A DNA stretch of 64,000 nt from JAGTVG01 sp964543195 (GTDB taxonomy: Bacteria; Bacteroidota; Bacteroidia; Cytophagales; Cyclobacteriaceae): NCBI GenBank assembly GCA_964543195.1, contig CAZIXF010000023.1, positions 12,761 to 76,760 of the forward strand, written 5' to 3'. This document shows, piece by piece, positions 17,547-26,616 of the stretch. Numbering within the stretch: position 1 is the first letter of the stretch; each line of letters opens with the position of its first letter. The position numbers were made by a program, and so were the translations under genes. The notes below the pieces were generated by a model that made no database searches, was not told the DNA's origin, and saw nothing but the letters and a program-made list of their open reading frames with translations.

Positions 17547-18893
17547 TCAAGGTAAAATTGTGGTTGTTGTTGATTGTTCGTTTACCAGTACCGCTTCGTA
17601 CTCTTCAGAGGGAACCTCAAGAAATTCACCCACAGGTTTTACCAGAAGACGGTAGAATAACTTTGCATTTACCGTCAGCTCACCCGGCGTTATATCATAA
17701 GGAATGTCAAAAGTATAGGTCTCCAGCTTGGTTTCCCGGGGCCCGATCCTGTAATCAACGCCCAGCGAATCGGTATTCCACTGCATGATGGTCATCCGAC
17801 CCTGGGGGTCAAAGTACGGCATCCGGAATATCCGGTCGCCTATGGGTACATCTTCCCTTCTCACCCCCTTGAAATTTTCCTTTTGAAGGGGTACGCCCAT
17901 ATCCTGGTAAGCTAAAGCTTCACCGGCTATGGTATATTCCTCGCCCTTAAAGCCCTTTTCATCTACCGGCAAATGAAACGTCTTTCCGTCCTCATCGATA
18001 GCCTCTACATGCAACCAGACGATCCGGTCTTCTACTGATCCGGTGGGAAATTTATGGCCGGTCTTCTGATTGAACAAGGCTACGGTAAATATTATCTTAT
18101 CACCGGGCACGGTTTCCTGTATATCTGGCTGGACCTTCAGTTCTATGGTGCCGCGAAGTTTGCCTTCATCATGGGCTCCATGGAAAAGATGTAGTTTTGC
18201 ATCCTCATAGCTGGCTCCCATTTTGGCGGTTTGGGTTGCCGCTTCGGTCATATGGCAATCCTGGCAAACCACACCCTCCTTGTAATAGGGTCCTTCCTTA
18301 AGCTCATTATAGGTAGATTTCACCCAGATCCCGAACGGGCTTTTCTCGTTATGACAACTGGCGCATAGTTCAGCACTGGAATGAAGTTCGGTTTTGATGA
18401 TCTTGTGATCCGGAGATTCTTTTTTTCCGGTCCGTGAGCTGAACTTGGTATCCCCGGGTTCAAGGGTATATTTATAATTAAAAGGCGGGTCACCGTGAAC
18501 CTCTTTTATATTGTGGCAGACTTCACAGGAGACTGATTCATTAGCCCGCGAGTCCTCGGCTGGCCTCGGTGGCGGCATATCCCCTGCAGCAAACGCCAGC
18601 GGGGAATGACATCCGTTACATCCTTCATGTACACCTTCCATTTCAGGATCATTTTCCGAATGGGCCACGGCCAGTTTGAAATATTCGATCTCATCCCATT
18701 CATGGGTGTAGGCATCCGACATCATGGCCTGGTCCCATTGCTGAAAAAATGCATTATGGCATTGCTTGCAATAAGCCGGGGTTTCAAAATCATCGTATGC
18801 ATATTTTCCCTTGGGTCCTTTTTGTTCTTCAGATGACTGGCTGATAACCGGTATACTGACAACCAGAATTATTAATGTCAAAAATAATCTCAT
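17547..18893 (-). CDS. Pentaheme c-type cytochrome (cytochrome c554-like), exported
   Basis: A 448-residue protein with a signal peptide (about 1-18) and five CxxCH heme sites: Cys42-His46, Cys92-His96, Cys123-His127, Cys177-His181 and Cys210-His214. Heme spacing resembles the tetraheme cytochrome c554 group with an added site. The C-terminal ~200 residues (from about 240) lack heme sites and look beta-rich, starting GTIELKVQPDIQETVPGDKI, with GHKFPTGSVEDRIVWLHVEA. It is first in a two-gene operon with the heme-barrel protein. A role in periplasmic or extracellular electron transfer is inferred. Reduction of a specific nitrogen or sulfur compound cannot be claimed. Confidence 0.9.
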   Translation of the reverse strand: MRLFLTLIILVVSIPVISQSSEEQKGPKGKYAYDDFETPAYCKQCHNAFFQQWDQAMMSDAYTHEWDEIEYFKLAVAHSENDPEMEGVHEGCNGCHSPLAFAAGDMPPPRPAEDSRANESVSCEVCHNIKEVHGDPPFNYKYTLEPGDTKFSSRTGKKESPDHKIIKTELHSSAELCASCHNEKSPFGIWVKSTYNELKEGPYYKEGVVCQDCHMTEAATQTAKMGASYEDAKLHLFHGAHDEGKLRGTIELKVQPDIQETVPGDKIIFTVALFNQKTGHKFPTGSVEDRIVWLHVEAIDEDGKTFHLPVDEKGFKGEEYTIAGEALAYQDMGVPLQKENFKGVRREDVPIGDRIFRMPYFDPQGRMTIMQWNTDSLGVDYRIGPRETKLETYTFDIPYDITPGELTVNAKLFYRLLVKPVGEFLEVPSEEYEAVLVNEQSTTTTILP

Positions 18894-19594
18894 TGGTCTT
18901 ATTTTCGTGAGCTTAAAAAAATTACCTGACTATAAAAAAGATATACATTTTCCAGGCCAATAACTAAGATATATGATTAAAATTCGTGTTTTTTGCGGTC
19001 ATTCAAGGAGATGTCGAAGACTACGGCAAATGTCAATTCGATAAGGGGTCTGCCTTCTAGAGACGTAATGTGGAAATCTCCCTTTCAAAGTGTCATTCCT
19101 CACTCCGCCAAAAACAGGGCGAGCAAATTACAAGTTATGTCACTTTACTACCGAAAGCCTTTTCTAAGTGAAATATGACATAATAATCTTTAATTTCAAA
19201 CCGTCATTACGGAGGAAACGTCTCTGAAAAAAAACAGCGAATCAGTGATCCCCAACAGAAGAACGGAACCTATTACCCGGAGACTTCAACACCTATTTCT
19301 ACCTATGATTCACTTCTGAGGGATTTTCTGAGTTGCTTAGATGCTTCGCTGAACTCAGAATTAGAAAAAAGTGGAATATCTTTGCTAAACTCCACGAAAC
19401 ATCCGATAGCGCTCAGGAACGGTACCATGATCAATCGCAGGCCTCCGGCCTATGCGCAACAACTCCACAACTTTACACCTCCACAACTCAACCCTGAATG
19501 TCTTGCCGTAACCGGAATATATCGAAGGGCAGGTCTCCGCATCCCCAAATCACCAATTCATGAAATTAATTCCATTCACTCATTCACAAATAAC
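18894..19594. repeat. Gene-free 700-base region with inverted repeats (possible decayed interspersed element)
   Basis: No convincing gene on either strand. AGAGACGT at 19059-19066 and ACGTCTCT at 19218-19225 are inverted copies, each joined to a GTAATG/GTCATTAC flank. GTCATTC-like words next to GGAG recur (about 18998, 19091, 19203), as in the interspersed GTCATT...AATCTC repeats common in bacterial genomes. A second hairpin pairs CTGAGTT at 19328-19334 with AACTCAG at 19352-19358. 19465-19495 is a simple CAACTCCACAA-type stretch. The whole looks like a decayed mobile or REP-like patch. Confidence 0.4.
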
Positions 19595-21994
19595 CTATTC
19601 CACCACGATCTCATCAACCAGCATATTGGCAGGCCGACCGGCTCCCGGATGCCATTCGGGTGTGTACCCGATGTTATGGGCCAAAACCTTTACATACCGG
19701 GCCTGCCGAGGTTCGAACTCGGCAATAAAATCCCGCTGTTGTCCGCCATACTGGTCGATGGGGAGTGTGTTTTCAATATTCCCCACACGTTCGAAGTCCT
19801 TTCCGTCTGTCGACACGAAATACTCCACATTCACCGGGAAAAGTCTCAGCCATTGACCGTATTGAAAATAAGCTGATTCAATTCTCCGCACAGGCATCCT
19901 TTCTTCAAGGTCTATGATAAACTCCAGGTCCTTACCGGAAAATGAAAGCCAGTTGTAGGCATAATCGTGCCCTCCCCGGATGCCGTCGGTAAGCATTTTT
20001 CCTGCATCTTCCGGTAAACGGGTCGAATCGGGAGATATGAACGTCACCTTCTTGCCATAGGCGAGGTGCTCCTTCATGCCCAGGGAAAAAAGCCTGTACA
20101 TCGACGCTCTATATTCGCTTGGAGAAGTACTCCATTCCTTCACCCGGGTCACGCCCTGGCGGATACAGAGATCCGTGAAATGATCGATCTTTGACCGGAT
20201 CGCAGTGCGTACCTCCCATTCACCATCCACCTTCTGAAAAAGTCCCCTTTCACCGGTATATTGTTTCTTGGCCTGTTCCATGATGGCAAATTCCAGCGGC
20301 TGCCGGGCAATCCGGACCCGCTCCAGCAATTCGGCGCTGTCGGCCACGAGCCGTTCCGCTTCGTCAAAAAAATGATTATATTGATCGATCAGTTCCGGGG
20401 TAAGATAAGAGTTAGCTGCTTCGTTCGGACTTCCAAAGATACGGAGCGGAGTGCCGGATTCCAGCAGCGCTTCACGCATCACATCGATATAAGCCCTGAT
20501 GGGTTCCGCAGCACTCCCGTAATAACCGGCCAGAAAATCATTCATCAACATGTCCACATCAGCATCAGGATCCCATAACAGTTTAGAGATCAGGTAAGCC
20601 CTGAGTGCTGCAAATTCACCTCCCACCTCGCGGTTGCCCTGCTCGAACATGGCGCTCACACCGTTCCTGACAAAAAATTGTATATTGGGCTGCAAGACAT
20701 GCAGGTTTGGAAAAGGACTGATGAGGTTGGGAAACTGGATCACGTAATCCCACACGATGATATCATCGGCGATCTTACCCCACCCGATCACATCTTCCAT
20801 AAAATCGATACTGGCGGTATCCTCGTCGATCGCTTCATCGCGCGGCACCTCGATGCTGCAAAGCATGATATTTACATTTTCCCTTGGGACCAGGGTCTTT
20901 GGAGGTTTTCTTCCGTATTCATAGGCCAGGGTCGATATCATTTTGTCGGGAAACTCTTCAGCCACCTGATTCACAAAATTGATGATCGTACCGGAAGGTG
21001 AACCCTCCCGATCATCGATAGCCCGGCATTCATCACAACGGCAATAGTCACGGTTGTCATTCTGGCTTACCGACCAGTAAGTGGCTTCTGGATTCATGGC
21101 CATCATCTTCCGGAGATTCCGGATCGTGATCTTCAGCACATCCGGTTCGGTTAGACAAAGCTGTGTGGGAATCCGTTCTCCATTGACAAGCGAATAATAT
21201 TCAGGATGCTCATTGAAATAGGTTTCCGGTGGGACAAGCTCATGAAAGGTATGCACCCAGCGGCCCCAGTCCGGCCGCCCGCCGTCTCCATCATGGCTCA
21301 GCCTATGCCAGTCAATATATTCATCATCCCAGGTTATGCGGTAATGGGTATCGCGAAATTTGATCACAGGCACCTGCAGCTCATCGATTTCACCAAGAGT
21401 GATCTCTTTTTGCTCAGGGATCAGTTTCACATCCGGGCTGTACATCCTGCAACCGAGGTGATCCTCGAGAAAGGTATATACTCCATATAGCGTTCCTTTT
21501 TTGCTGCCCCCCGCAATGATCAGCCGCAGACTGTCGGTCCGGATCAGAAATCCATCCTCCTCCAGTTTGTTCAGATCAACGTCTGCATTTATTTCATCCA
21601 GCCGTTCATTCTGACCCAGCACGATCTCATGGGGACTTTCAGCGCGGTTGGCCTCTATTATGGGAAGCACGGCGCCGGAGATCTGTAACAGATAATCCTG
21701 TAGCACTTCGGCGGCTTTCTTTTCATGGGGTGTGGGAGTTGAAGGGATCACGATCCGGTACCGGCTGGTCTTATCGGTATGGGTCAGTTTGATCTTCATT
21801 TCTGCGGCCTCTGCTTTTTTTCTTTTACTTTTCTGGGCCCATGCCGGCGATCCGGGCATCAGCAGGATCATGGCAAGCAGGACCGTCAGCAACATGCCAG
21901 GGCGCTGGCGACCATTTGATCGATTCTTAAGATCCGGGCTGTTTTGTTTGGTAAAAAATGCCGGGTTCAGGTGATTTAGCGTATTCATATTCAA
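19595..21994 (-). CDS. Secreted DUF4838 protein with GH67-like N-terminal and discoidin-like C-terminal domains
   Basis: A 799-residue exported protein. A signal/hydrophobic segment lies at about 32-53 (ending AWAQ) after a long basic N-terminus. Residues about 65-190 resemble the alpha-glucuronidase-type domain 2 found in front of many glycosidases (EIVLGQNERLDE, GTLYGVYTFLEDHLGCRMYS). The central DUF4838 domain contains WSVSQNDNRDYCRCDECRAI. The last ~130 residues look like an F5/8 type C carbohydrate-binding module (YAYNWLSFSGKDLEFIIDLE). The family is common in Bacteroidota glycan loci; enzymatic activity is uncharacterised for most members. It is the last gene of a minus-strand stretch. 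Confidence 0.85.
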   Translation of the reverse strand: MNMNTLNHLNPAFFTKQNSPDLKNRSNGRQRPGMLLTVLLAMILLMPGSPAWAQKSKRKKAEAAEMKIKLTHTDKTSRYRIVIPSTPTPHEKKAAEVLQDYLLQISGAVLPIIEANRAESPHEIVLGQNERLDEINADVDLNKLEEDGFLIRTDSLRLIIAGGSKKGTLYGVYTFLEDHLGCRMYSPDVKLIPEQKEITLGEIDELQVPVIKFRDTHYRITWDDEYIDWHRLSHDGDGGRPDWGRWVHTFHELVPPETYFNEHPEYYSLVNGERIPTQLCLTEPDVLKITIRNLRKMMAMNPEATYWSVSQNDNRDYCRCDECRAIDDREGSPSGTIINFVNQVAEEFPDKMISTLAYEYGRKPPKTLVPRENVNIMLCSIEVPRDEAIDEDTASIDFMEDVIGWGKIADDIIVWDYVIQFPNLISPFPNLHVLQPNIQFFVRNGVSAMFEQGNREVGGEFAALRAYLISKLLWDPDADVDMLMNDFLAGYYGSAAEPIRAYIDVMREALLESGTPLRIFGSPNEAANSYLTPELIDQYNHFFDEAERLVADSAELLERVRIARQPLEFAIMEQAKKQYTGERGLFQKVDGEWEVRTAIRSKIDHFTDLCIRQGVTRVKEWSTSPSEYRASMYRLFSLGMKEHLAYGKKVTFISPDSTRLPEDAGKMLTDGIRGGHDYAYNWLSFSGKDLEFIIDLEERMPVRRIESAYFQYGQWLRLFPVNVEYFVSTDGKDFERVGNIENTLPIDQYGGQQRDFIAEFEPRQARYVKVLAHNIGYTPEWHPGAGRPANMLVDEIVVE

Positions 21995-22121
21995 TCCTTT
22001 TTTAAAAATATCCGGTAAAAAATTTCTGATTTCCGCTCTAATATAGTCACTGCCCCGAAAAAAGAAAAACCGGTGATGACCATCATCGGCCCTTTTTCAT
22101 TCACAAATCAAAAACATCCAA

Positions 22122-24518
22122 TCATTCACTCCTCAGACTCTCCACCGGATTCACCAGGGCTGCCCTCACCGACTGAAAACCCACCGTAATAACCGATATG
22201 ACAAGCGCCAGCAGACCCGCCACCACAAATACCCATACTTGAATATCAATATGATAGGCAAAACCCTGAAGCCATTTCCGGGCAGCCAGCCATCCCAGAG
22301 GCACAGCAATCACACAGGCTACCAACACCAGCAGGATAAAGTCCTTCGACAACAGCAACACGACCTCCCTCACCGAAGCGCCCAACACTTTGCGGATACC
22401 GATCTCCCGGGTACGTTGCACGGCCATAAAGGCCGACAGGCCGAACACACCCAGACAGGCCAATATTATGGCCAGTATGGCAAATGTGCCTGTAAACCTG
22501 GCCATCTTCTGTTCCACAATATATAACCGGTCGTAATCATCATCGAGAAAATGATAATCAAAAGGCCGGGCCCCGATCCGTTCCTTCCAGATGTTCTCCA
22601 GACGGGAAATTGTGACCGGCGTATTCCTGCCATCGATCTTAACATATATCAGGTTCAAAAACTCATCATTAAGAAAGATCGCCAGAGGAGGAATTGAATT
22701 ATGCAACGAGGATATATGAAAGTTTTTTACAACGGCTTTGATGGTACCCGGCATTCCACATTGTATGGACCGGCCAACCGCCTCTTCCGCAGTCCAGCCC
22801 AGCTCCTTCAGCACCGATTCATTGACGATATAATACGTCCTGTACTCGCCCTTTTCCCAGGACGCTTTCAAATCCTTAAGATCCGACTGTGTGAAATCAG
22901 CACCGGAAATGATCTCAATATTCAGGGTGGCCAGAAAATCCAGGTCCACGGGGATGGCTTTGGAGCTAAACCGCTTTTCCCCATCTTCGGTGGTCACATT
23001 TAAACTGTTAGTCCACCGGATAAAAGTGGGAAGATCATAGCCTGCGCTCACATTCAACACGCCGGGGACCTGTTTCACGGCTTCCTTCAATTCCTGGTAA
23101 TGAGGTTTCACCTGGCGGTCATTGGGTAATATAAGCACATTTTCCTTATCGTAACCGAGATTTTTTTCTTGTATGTAAGCCCTTTGTTGCTGGATGATCA
23201 CCGCAGCTATGATAAGAAAAATAGAAATGGCAAATTGAACCACGATCAATGTACGGCCCAGGTTTCCTGATGAAACCTTCAGGTCAGATCCTGTTCTGAA
23301 TATCCTGATCAGTTGAAACCGGGATAATATGGCTGCCGGATAAGCTCCTGATAATATTCCCACTATCAGGCACAGTGCAAGCAGCAGGATCAGGGCTCCC
23401 GGACTGGTCAGTTCCGAAGGTGTAAGGGTTTTACCGGTAAGTTCATTGAAAAGCGGGATCAATACGGAAGAAATTGCAATAGCGAGTATAGTAGAAAAGA
23501 CCGTCATCAAGGTGGATTCCGTTATAAAATAGGTAAAAAGATGTCTCCGTTGAGCTCCCAGAACTTTCCTCATCCCGATCTCCTTGTTTCGCTTCGCTGC
23601 CTGCGCTATTGACAGGTTGGTATAATTGATGCAGGCGATCAGAAGGATGAGCAGGCCAATAATCGCTAACAGATAAATATAGGTTATGCTTCCGTTCGGT
23701 ACCATGGCATCCATCTCCGAATATAGATGGACCCGGGTGAGCGGTTCCAGACGATAGGTCAGATAATCACCACCGGAAAGCCCCACCTCTGTCGTAGAAA
23801 TTTCACGCATATGTTCATCAATCTGCCTCTCCGTCGATCGGACATTTGCTTTTTCACCAAGCAGCAGATAGGTAAAATAATTGGCGGTAAACCATTCTTC
23901 CTTTTTGGACGCACCCAGATGCGAAAAGGGGATCACAAAATCAAACTTAATCTGTGAATTGGCAGGAGGATCCTCTGCGACGCCGGTTACCATAAAATCT
24001 TTTTCATCGTTCAAACGGAGTATTTCCCCGACAGGATCGTATTCTCCAAAATATTTTTTGGCCATTGAACGGGTAAGAATGATCCTGTCAGGCGCATCAA
24101 GGACCCGAGAAGGATCTCCTTTTACAAGGGGGAATGTAAATACCTCAAAAAAGGTGGAATCCGCAAACAGGATCTTTTTCTCTTCGAATACCAAGTCGTC
24201 ATGACTGAATATGCCACCACCCCGGATCATGCGTGTATATTTGTCGACTGCCGGGAAATTACGCTTTAAATATGGCCCGGCTTTGGTGCCCGTAACCGGA
24301 ATATTATTGACATCACTCCCACTTTTGTATTTCATGGTCAGTCGCACTATCCGGTCCGATCTATCGTGGAAACGGTCAAAGCTGAACTCATCGGCCACAT
24401 ACAGCCCGATTAATATACAGCTGGCAATGCCCACAGACAACCCGGTGATATTAATGAAGGAGTAGAATTTTCGTCTCCTTATATTTCTGAGTGTGATAAG
24501 GATGTAATTCCAGAGCAT
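22122..24518 (-). CDS. MacB/FtsX-family ABC transporter permease
   Basis: A 798-residue inner-membrane protein of the large Bacteroidota MacB-like permease family. Order: N-terminal transmembrane segment (NYILITLRNIRRRKFYSFIN, LSVGIASCILIGLYV), periplasmic MacB_PCD domain, FtsX helices around 285-420 (KRNKEIGMRKVLGAQRR), a second periplasmic domain, and a second FtsX set (RTREIGIRKVLGASVREVV). No ATPase gene lies next to it, so the partner must be encoded elsewhere. These mechanotransmission permeases move lipoproteins, peptides or drugs out of the membrane. Substrate unknown. Confidence 0.92.
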   Translation of the reverse strand: MLWNYILITLRNIRRRKFYSFINITGLSVGIASCILIGLYVADEFSFDRFHDRSDRIVRLTMKYKSGSDVNNIPVTGTKAGPYLKRNFPAVDKYTRMIRGGGIFSHDDLVFEEKKILFADSTFFEVFTFPLVKGDPSRVLDAPDRIILTRSMAKKYFGEYDPVGEILRLNDEKDFMVTGVAEDPPANSQIKFDFVIPFSHLGASKKEEWFTANYFTYLLLGEKANVRSTERQIDEHMREISTTEVGLSGGDYLTYRLEPLTRVHLYSEMDAMVPNGSITYIYLLAIIGLLILLIACINYTNLSIAQAAKRNKEIGMRKVLGAQRRHLFTYFITESTLMTVFSTILAIAISSVLIPLFNELTGKTLTPSELTSPGALILLLALCLIVGILSGAYPAAILSRFQLIRIFRTGSDLKVSSGNLGRTLIVVQFAISIFLIIAAVIIQQQRAYIQEKNLGYDKENVLILPNDRQVKPHYQELKEAVKQVPGVLNVSAGYDLPTFIRWTNSLNVTTEDGEKRFSSKAIPVDLDFLATLNIEIISGADFTQSDLKDLKASWEKGEYRTYYIVNESVLKELGWTAEEAVGRSIQCGMPGTIKAVVKNFHISSLHNSIPPLAIFLNDEFLNLIYVKIDGRNTPVTISRLENIWKERIGARPFDYHFLDDDYDRLYIVEQKMARFTGTFAILAIILACLGVFGLSAFMAVQRTREIGIRKVLGASVREVVLLLSKDFILLVLVACVIAVPLGWLAARKWLQGFAYHIDIQVWVFVVAGLLALVISVITVGFQSVRAALVNPVESLRSE

Positions 24519-24802
24519 GGTTATATTAATTTGCTGTTAAACCAATGTCAGGTATGGTTTGTCGAAGTTGCATGATCCGGTTTGATCAATCCCCGTGCCA
24601 TATTCGATAAACCAATGTTTTCCAGTGCTTTACTTTTCAATTTAAGGAGGTAACGGCAAAAATCGTACGATAATGGACACCCAACTGGCCGAAGACGGTG
24701 CATGTTTTTTTTTGAAATGAAAGAACAGATTCATATAATTACAGAAATGTAGTTAAACACGGCAAACGGGAATATTTTATTAACCGGGGAAACGCTCAAG
24801 GT

Positions 24803-24973
24803 ATGCAAAAAGACAACAGGCGAAAAAGAAGGAGATTCGGCATGGGCATTGTTATTGGCGTGGCCATTGGAGTCGCAATTGGCGTGGCAATGGACAATCT
24901 GGCTATGGGTCTTGCCCTGGGCATTGTCATTGGGCTGGGGTATGATTTCATGCTGATGCGTAAAAGAAGATAA
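24803..24973 (+). CDS. Small glycine-zipper membrane protein
   Basis: A 56-residue protein: Met-Gln-Lys-Asp start, a strongly basic NRRKRRR segment, then a glycine-zipper helix pair (GIVIGVAIGVAIGVAMDN and GLALGIVIGLGY) and a basic tail MLMRKRR. Sequences of this style (basic cap followed by GxxxGxxxG) are common as small inner-membrane proteins in Bacteroidota. The composition is clearly protein-like and the minus-strand frames here are not. It lies between the ABC permease and the xylose-isomerase-like gene, transcribed opposite to both. Function unknown. Confidence 0.65.
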   Translation: MQKDNRRKRRRFGMGIVIGVAIGVAIGVAMDNLAMGLALGIVIGLGYDFMLMRKRR

Positions 24974-24991
24974 ATATACAGGGTGCTTCTC

Positions 24992-25050
24992 ACCCATCAA
25001 CTCATCGACACATCCACCCATCAACTCATCGACACATCCACCCATCAACC
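24992..25050. repeat. 24-base tandem repeat, about 2.5 copies
   Basis: The unit ACCCATCAACTCATCGACAC plus ATCC (24 bases) occurs at 24992-25015 and 25016-25039, with a partial third copy to 25050. It sits directly downstream of the glycine-zipper gene. The minus-strand open frame across it is repeat-derived and not a gene. Confidence 0.85.
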
Positions 25051-25115
25051 ATTGACTCTCCTTGACTCGTTAATCTCCTGATTCACTCACCGACGAATGT
25101 AACCCCCCCCCATAC

Positions 25116-26150
25116 TCATTTGCCCAGCAACTGCTTCATAATATACAGATCCAGGCCTTCATAATCCCTCTCTTCGACAAGACCTTTCATCTTTTCTTCG
25201 TCAAGCCCACGGGAAATCTCAAGCAAGTGCTTAAACATTTCCAGGCTGTTCGAAAGATGGGCCGTGGCCTTCTCGTCCTTCTGGGTACGCATAGCCTTTA
25301 CATCCAGGCCAACCCATTCACCGTTCTTTCCGTAATCATGCTGATCGAGGATACGCACCTGGTTGAAGGCACGCCTGAGGTCTACCGATCCGAATGACTT
25401 GTCCTGGTCGAACTTCAGGCCGTTCTGATCATTCAGGTGTACCGTCCACAGTTTACCATGGGCCAGGGCGAAACCCATCTCGTCGGAAGGGTCGAGGCCC
25501 GCAAGGATGGCATGGGCACTTTCGATATTGACCCCTACTCTTTCCGGATCACTGGTAAGCGAAGCGATAGCAAGTGCATGACCTGTAGTGGGTATATAGG
25601 CATGATCCATCGGTTCGTTGGGTTTTGGCTCGATACAAAGGCGGATATCCGGATCATAGTCAAGCATCATATTCATGGCTTCCACCAGCCTTTGAGTGGC
25701 CACCTTGCTGTCCTTCGATTCACGTATATAAGTACCTTCCCGGGCCAGCCACAGGACCAGCAGGTCCGTACCCAATGCCCGGGCTATATCGACAGACATT
25801 CTGGACCGTTCCAGGGCATATTCCCGGCTGGCCGGATCATTGGCCGTATAACCTCCGTCAATGGTCTTTGGATCTTCCCATAAACGGGGCGCCACGAATT
25901 CGGCGGTCAGGCCGAGGTTATCCAGCCTTTTCTTCAGGTTTTCCGCCTCGCTGTGTATCTTCGAGGCCTCCTTGTTATCCAGCTCCGGCACGGCATCATC
26001 ATCGTGAAACTGCACTCCATCGAAGCCCAGCTTCTTGTACATTTCAAGTTTTTTGTCGAAGGCAACGGTCTTGCGGACCGGTGGTCCGAATACATCGGCA
26101 CCCTCATGGATATTCCATGGTCCAAAAGTGAATCTGAAAGTTCCCGGCAT
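25116..26150 (-). CDS. xylA: Xylose isomerase-like TIM-barrel sugar isomerase
   Basis: A 344-residue member of the class I xylose isomerase family. The catalytic and metal residues are recognisable: FHDDD (His/Asp pair, residues ~48-52), Glu and Lys in CIEPKPNEP (metal-1 ligand region), NIESAHA, HLNDQNGLKFDQDKSFGSVD (metal-2 ligands), and GLDVKAMR. It is about 40 residues shorter than typical class I enzymes, mainly in the loop after the FG-VDLRRAF segment and the C-terminal arm that mediates tetramer contacts. D-xylose to D-xylulose isomerisation is likely, but another aldose (rhamnose-type) substrate is possible. No xylulokinase is adjacent. Confidence 0.8.
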   Translation of the reverse strand: MPGTFRFTFGPWNIHEGADVFGPPVRKTVAFDKKLEMYKKLGFDGVQFHDDDAVPELDNKEASKIHSEAENLKKRLDNLGLTAEFVAPRLWEDPKTIDGGYTANDPASREYALERSRMSVDIARALGTDLLVLWLAREGTYIRESKDSKVATQRLVEAMNMMLDYDPDIRLCIEPKPNEPMDHAYIPTTGHALAIASLTSDPERVGVNIESAHAILAGLDPSDEMGFALAHGKLWTVHLNDQNGLKFDQDKSFGSVDLRRAFNQVRILDQHDYGKNGEWVGLDVKAMRTQKDEKATAHLSNSLEMFKHLLEISRGLDEEKMKGLVEERDYEGLDLYIMKQLLGK

Positions 26151-26616
26151 AATTTTAAAAATTTAGATCGAAATGTTCATAATAATTTGACTCGGCTTAA
26201 ATCTGGTCAAAAGAATCATCAATTTCAAAAATTTCATCGAATTATTAATTCACCCGCGGAAAGATCAGCCTTTTTCCCCTGGTCAGCACCTATCCCGGAT
26301 CACCACCCTGATACCAATATCACCATGGCTTCTGAATAAATGCCATACGGCCCGGATTGCAGCATAACGCCAGGATAACGATCATTGCTTCAGGATCATT
26401 GTATCCATTCCCCGATTACAGGGTCCGGGTCAGGTTCACCATTGCTATGCAATGATCAATCCCATTACTCTGGAATCACCATCTCTACCCCGTAATAACT
26501 GACATTTTGCCGGGATCAATCCCTTTTCATTGGAAAAGATTTATGAGCCGGTATGATTTCAGATTGAAAATTGAATTATGTAAATTATCATCCAGAATTT
26601 TATTTCGAAAACGCTG
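26151..26616. other. Intergenic region, no gene recognised
   Basis: This 466-base divergent spacer between the xylose-isomerase-like gene and the beta-propeller gene has an AT-rich left end and a mixed right end. Short words recur (GATCATTG near 26379 and 26393, GATCAATCCC near 26454 and 26514), but I see no gene, no clear promoter element and no strong hairpin. Confidence 0.5.

Noticed and set aside
24731..25048. 105-codon minus-strand ORF
   Set aside because: Its N-terminal repeats come from the 24-base tandem repeat and it is opposite the glycine-zipper gene, which has better coding character.
24992..25050. Tandem repeat considered as a CRISPR array
   Set aside because: Copies are directly adjacent with no spacers, only 2.5 units, and no cas genes are near.
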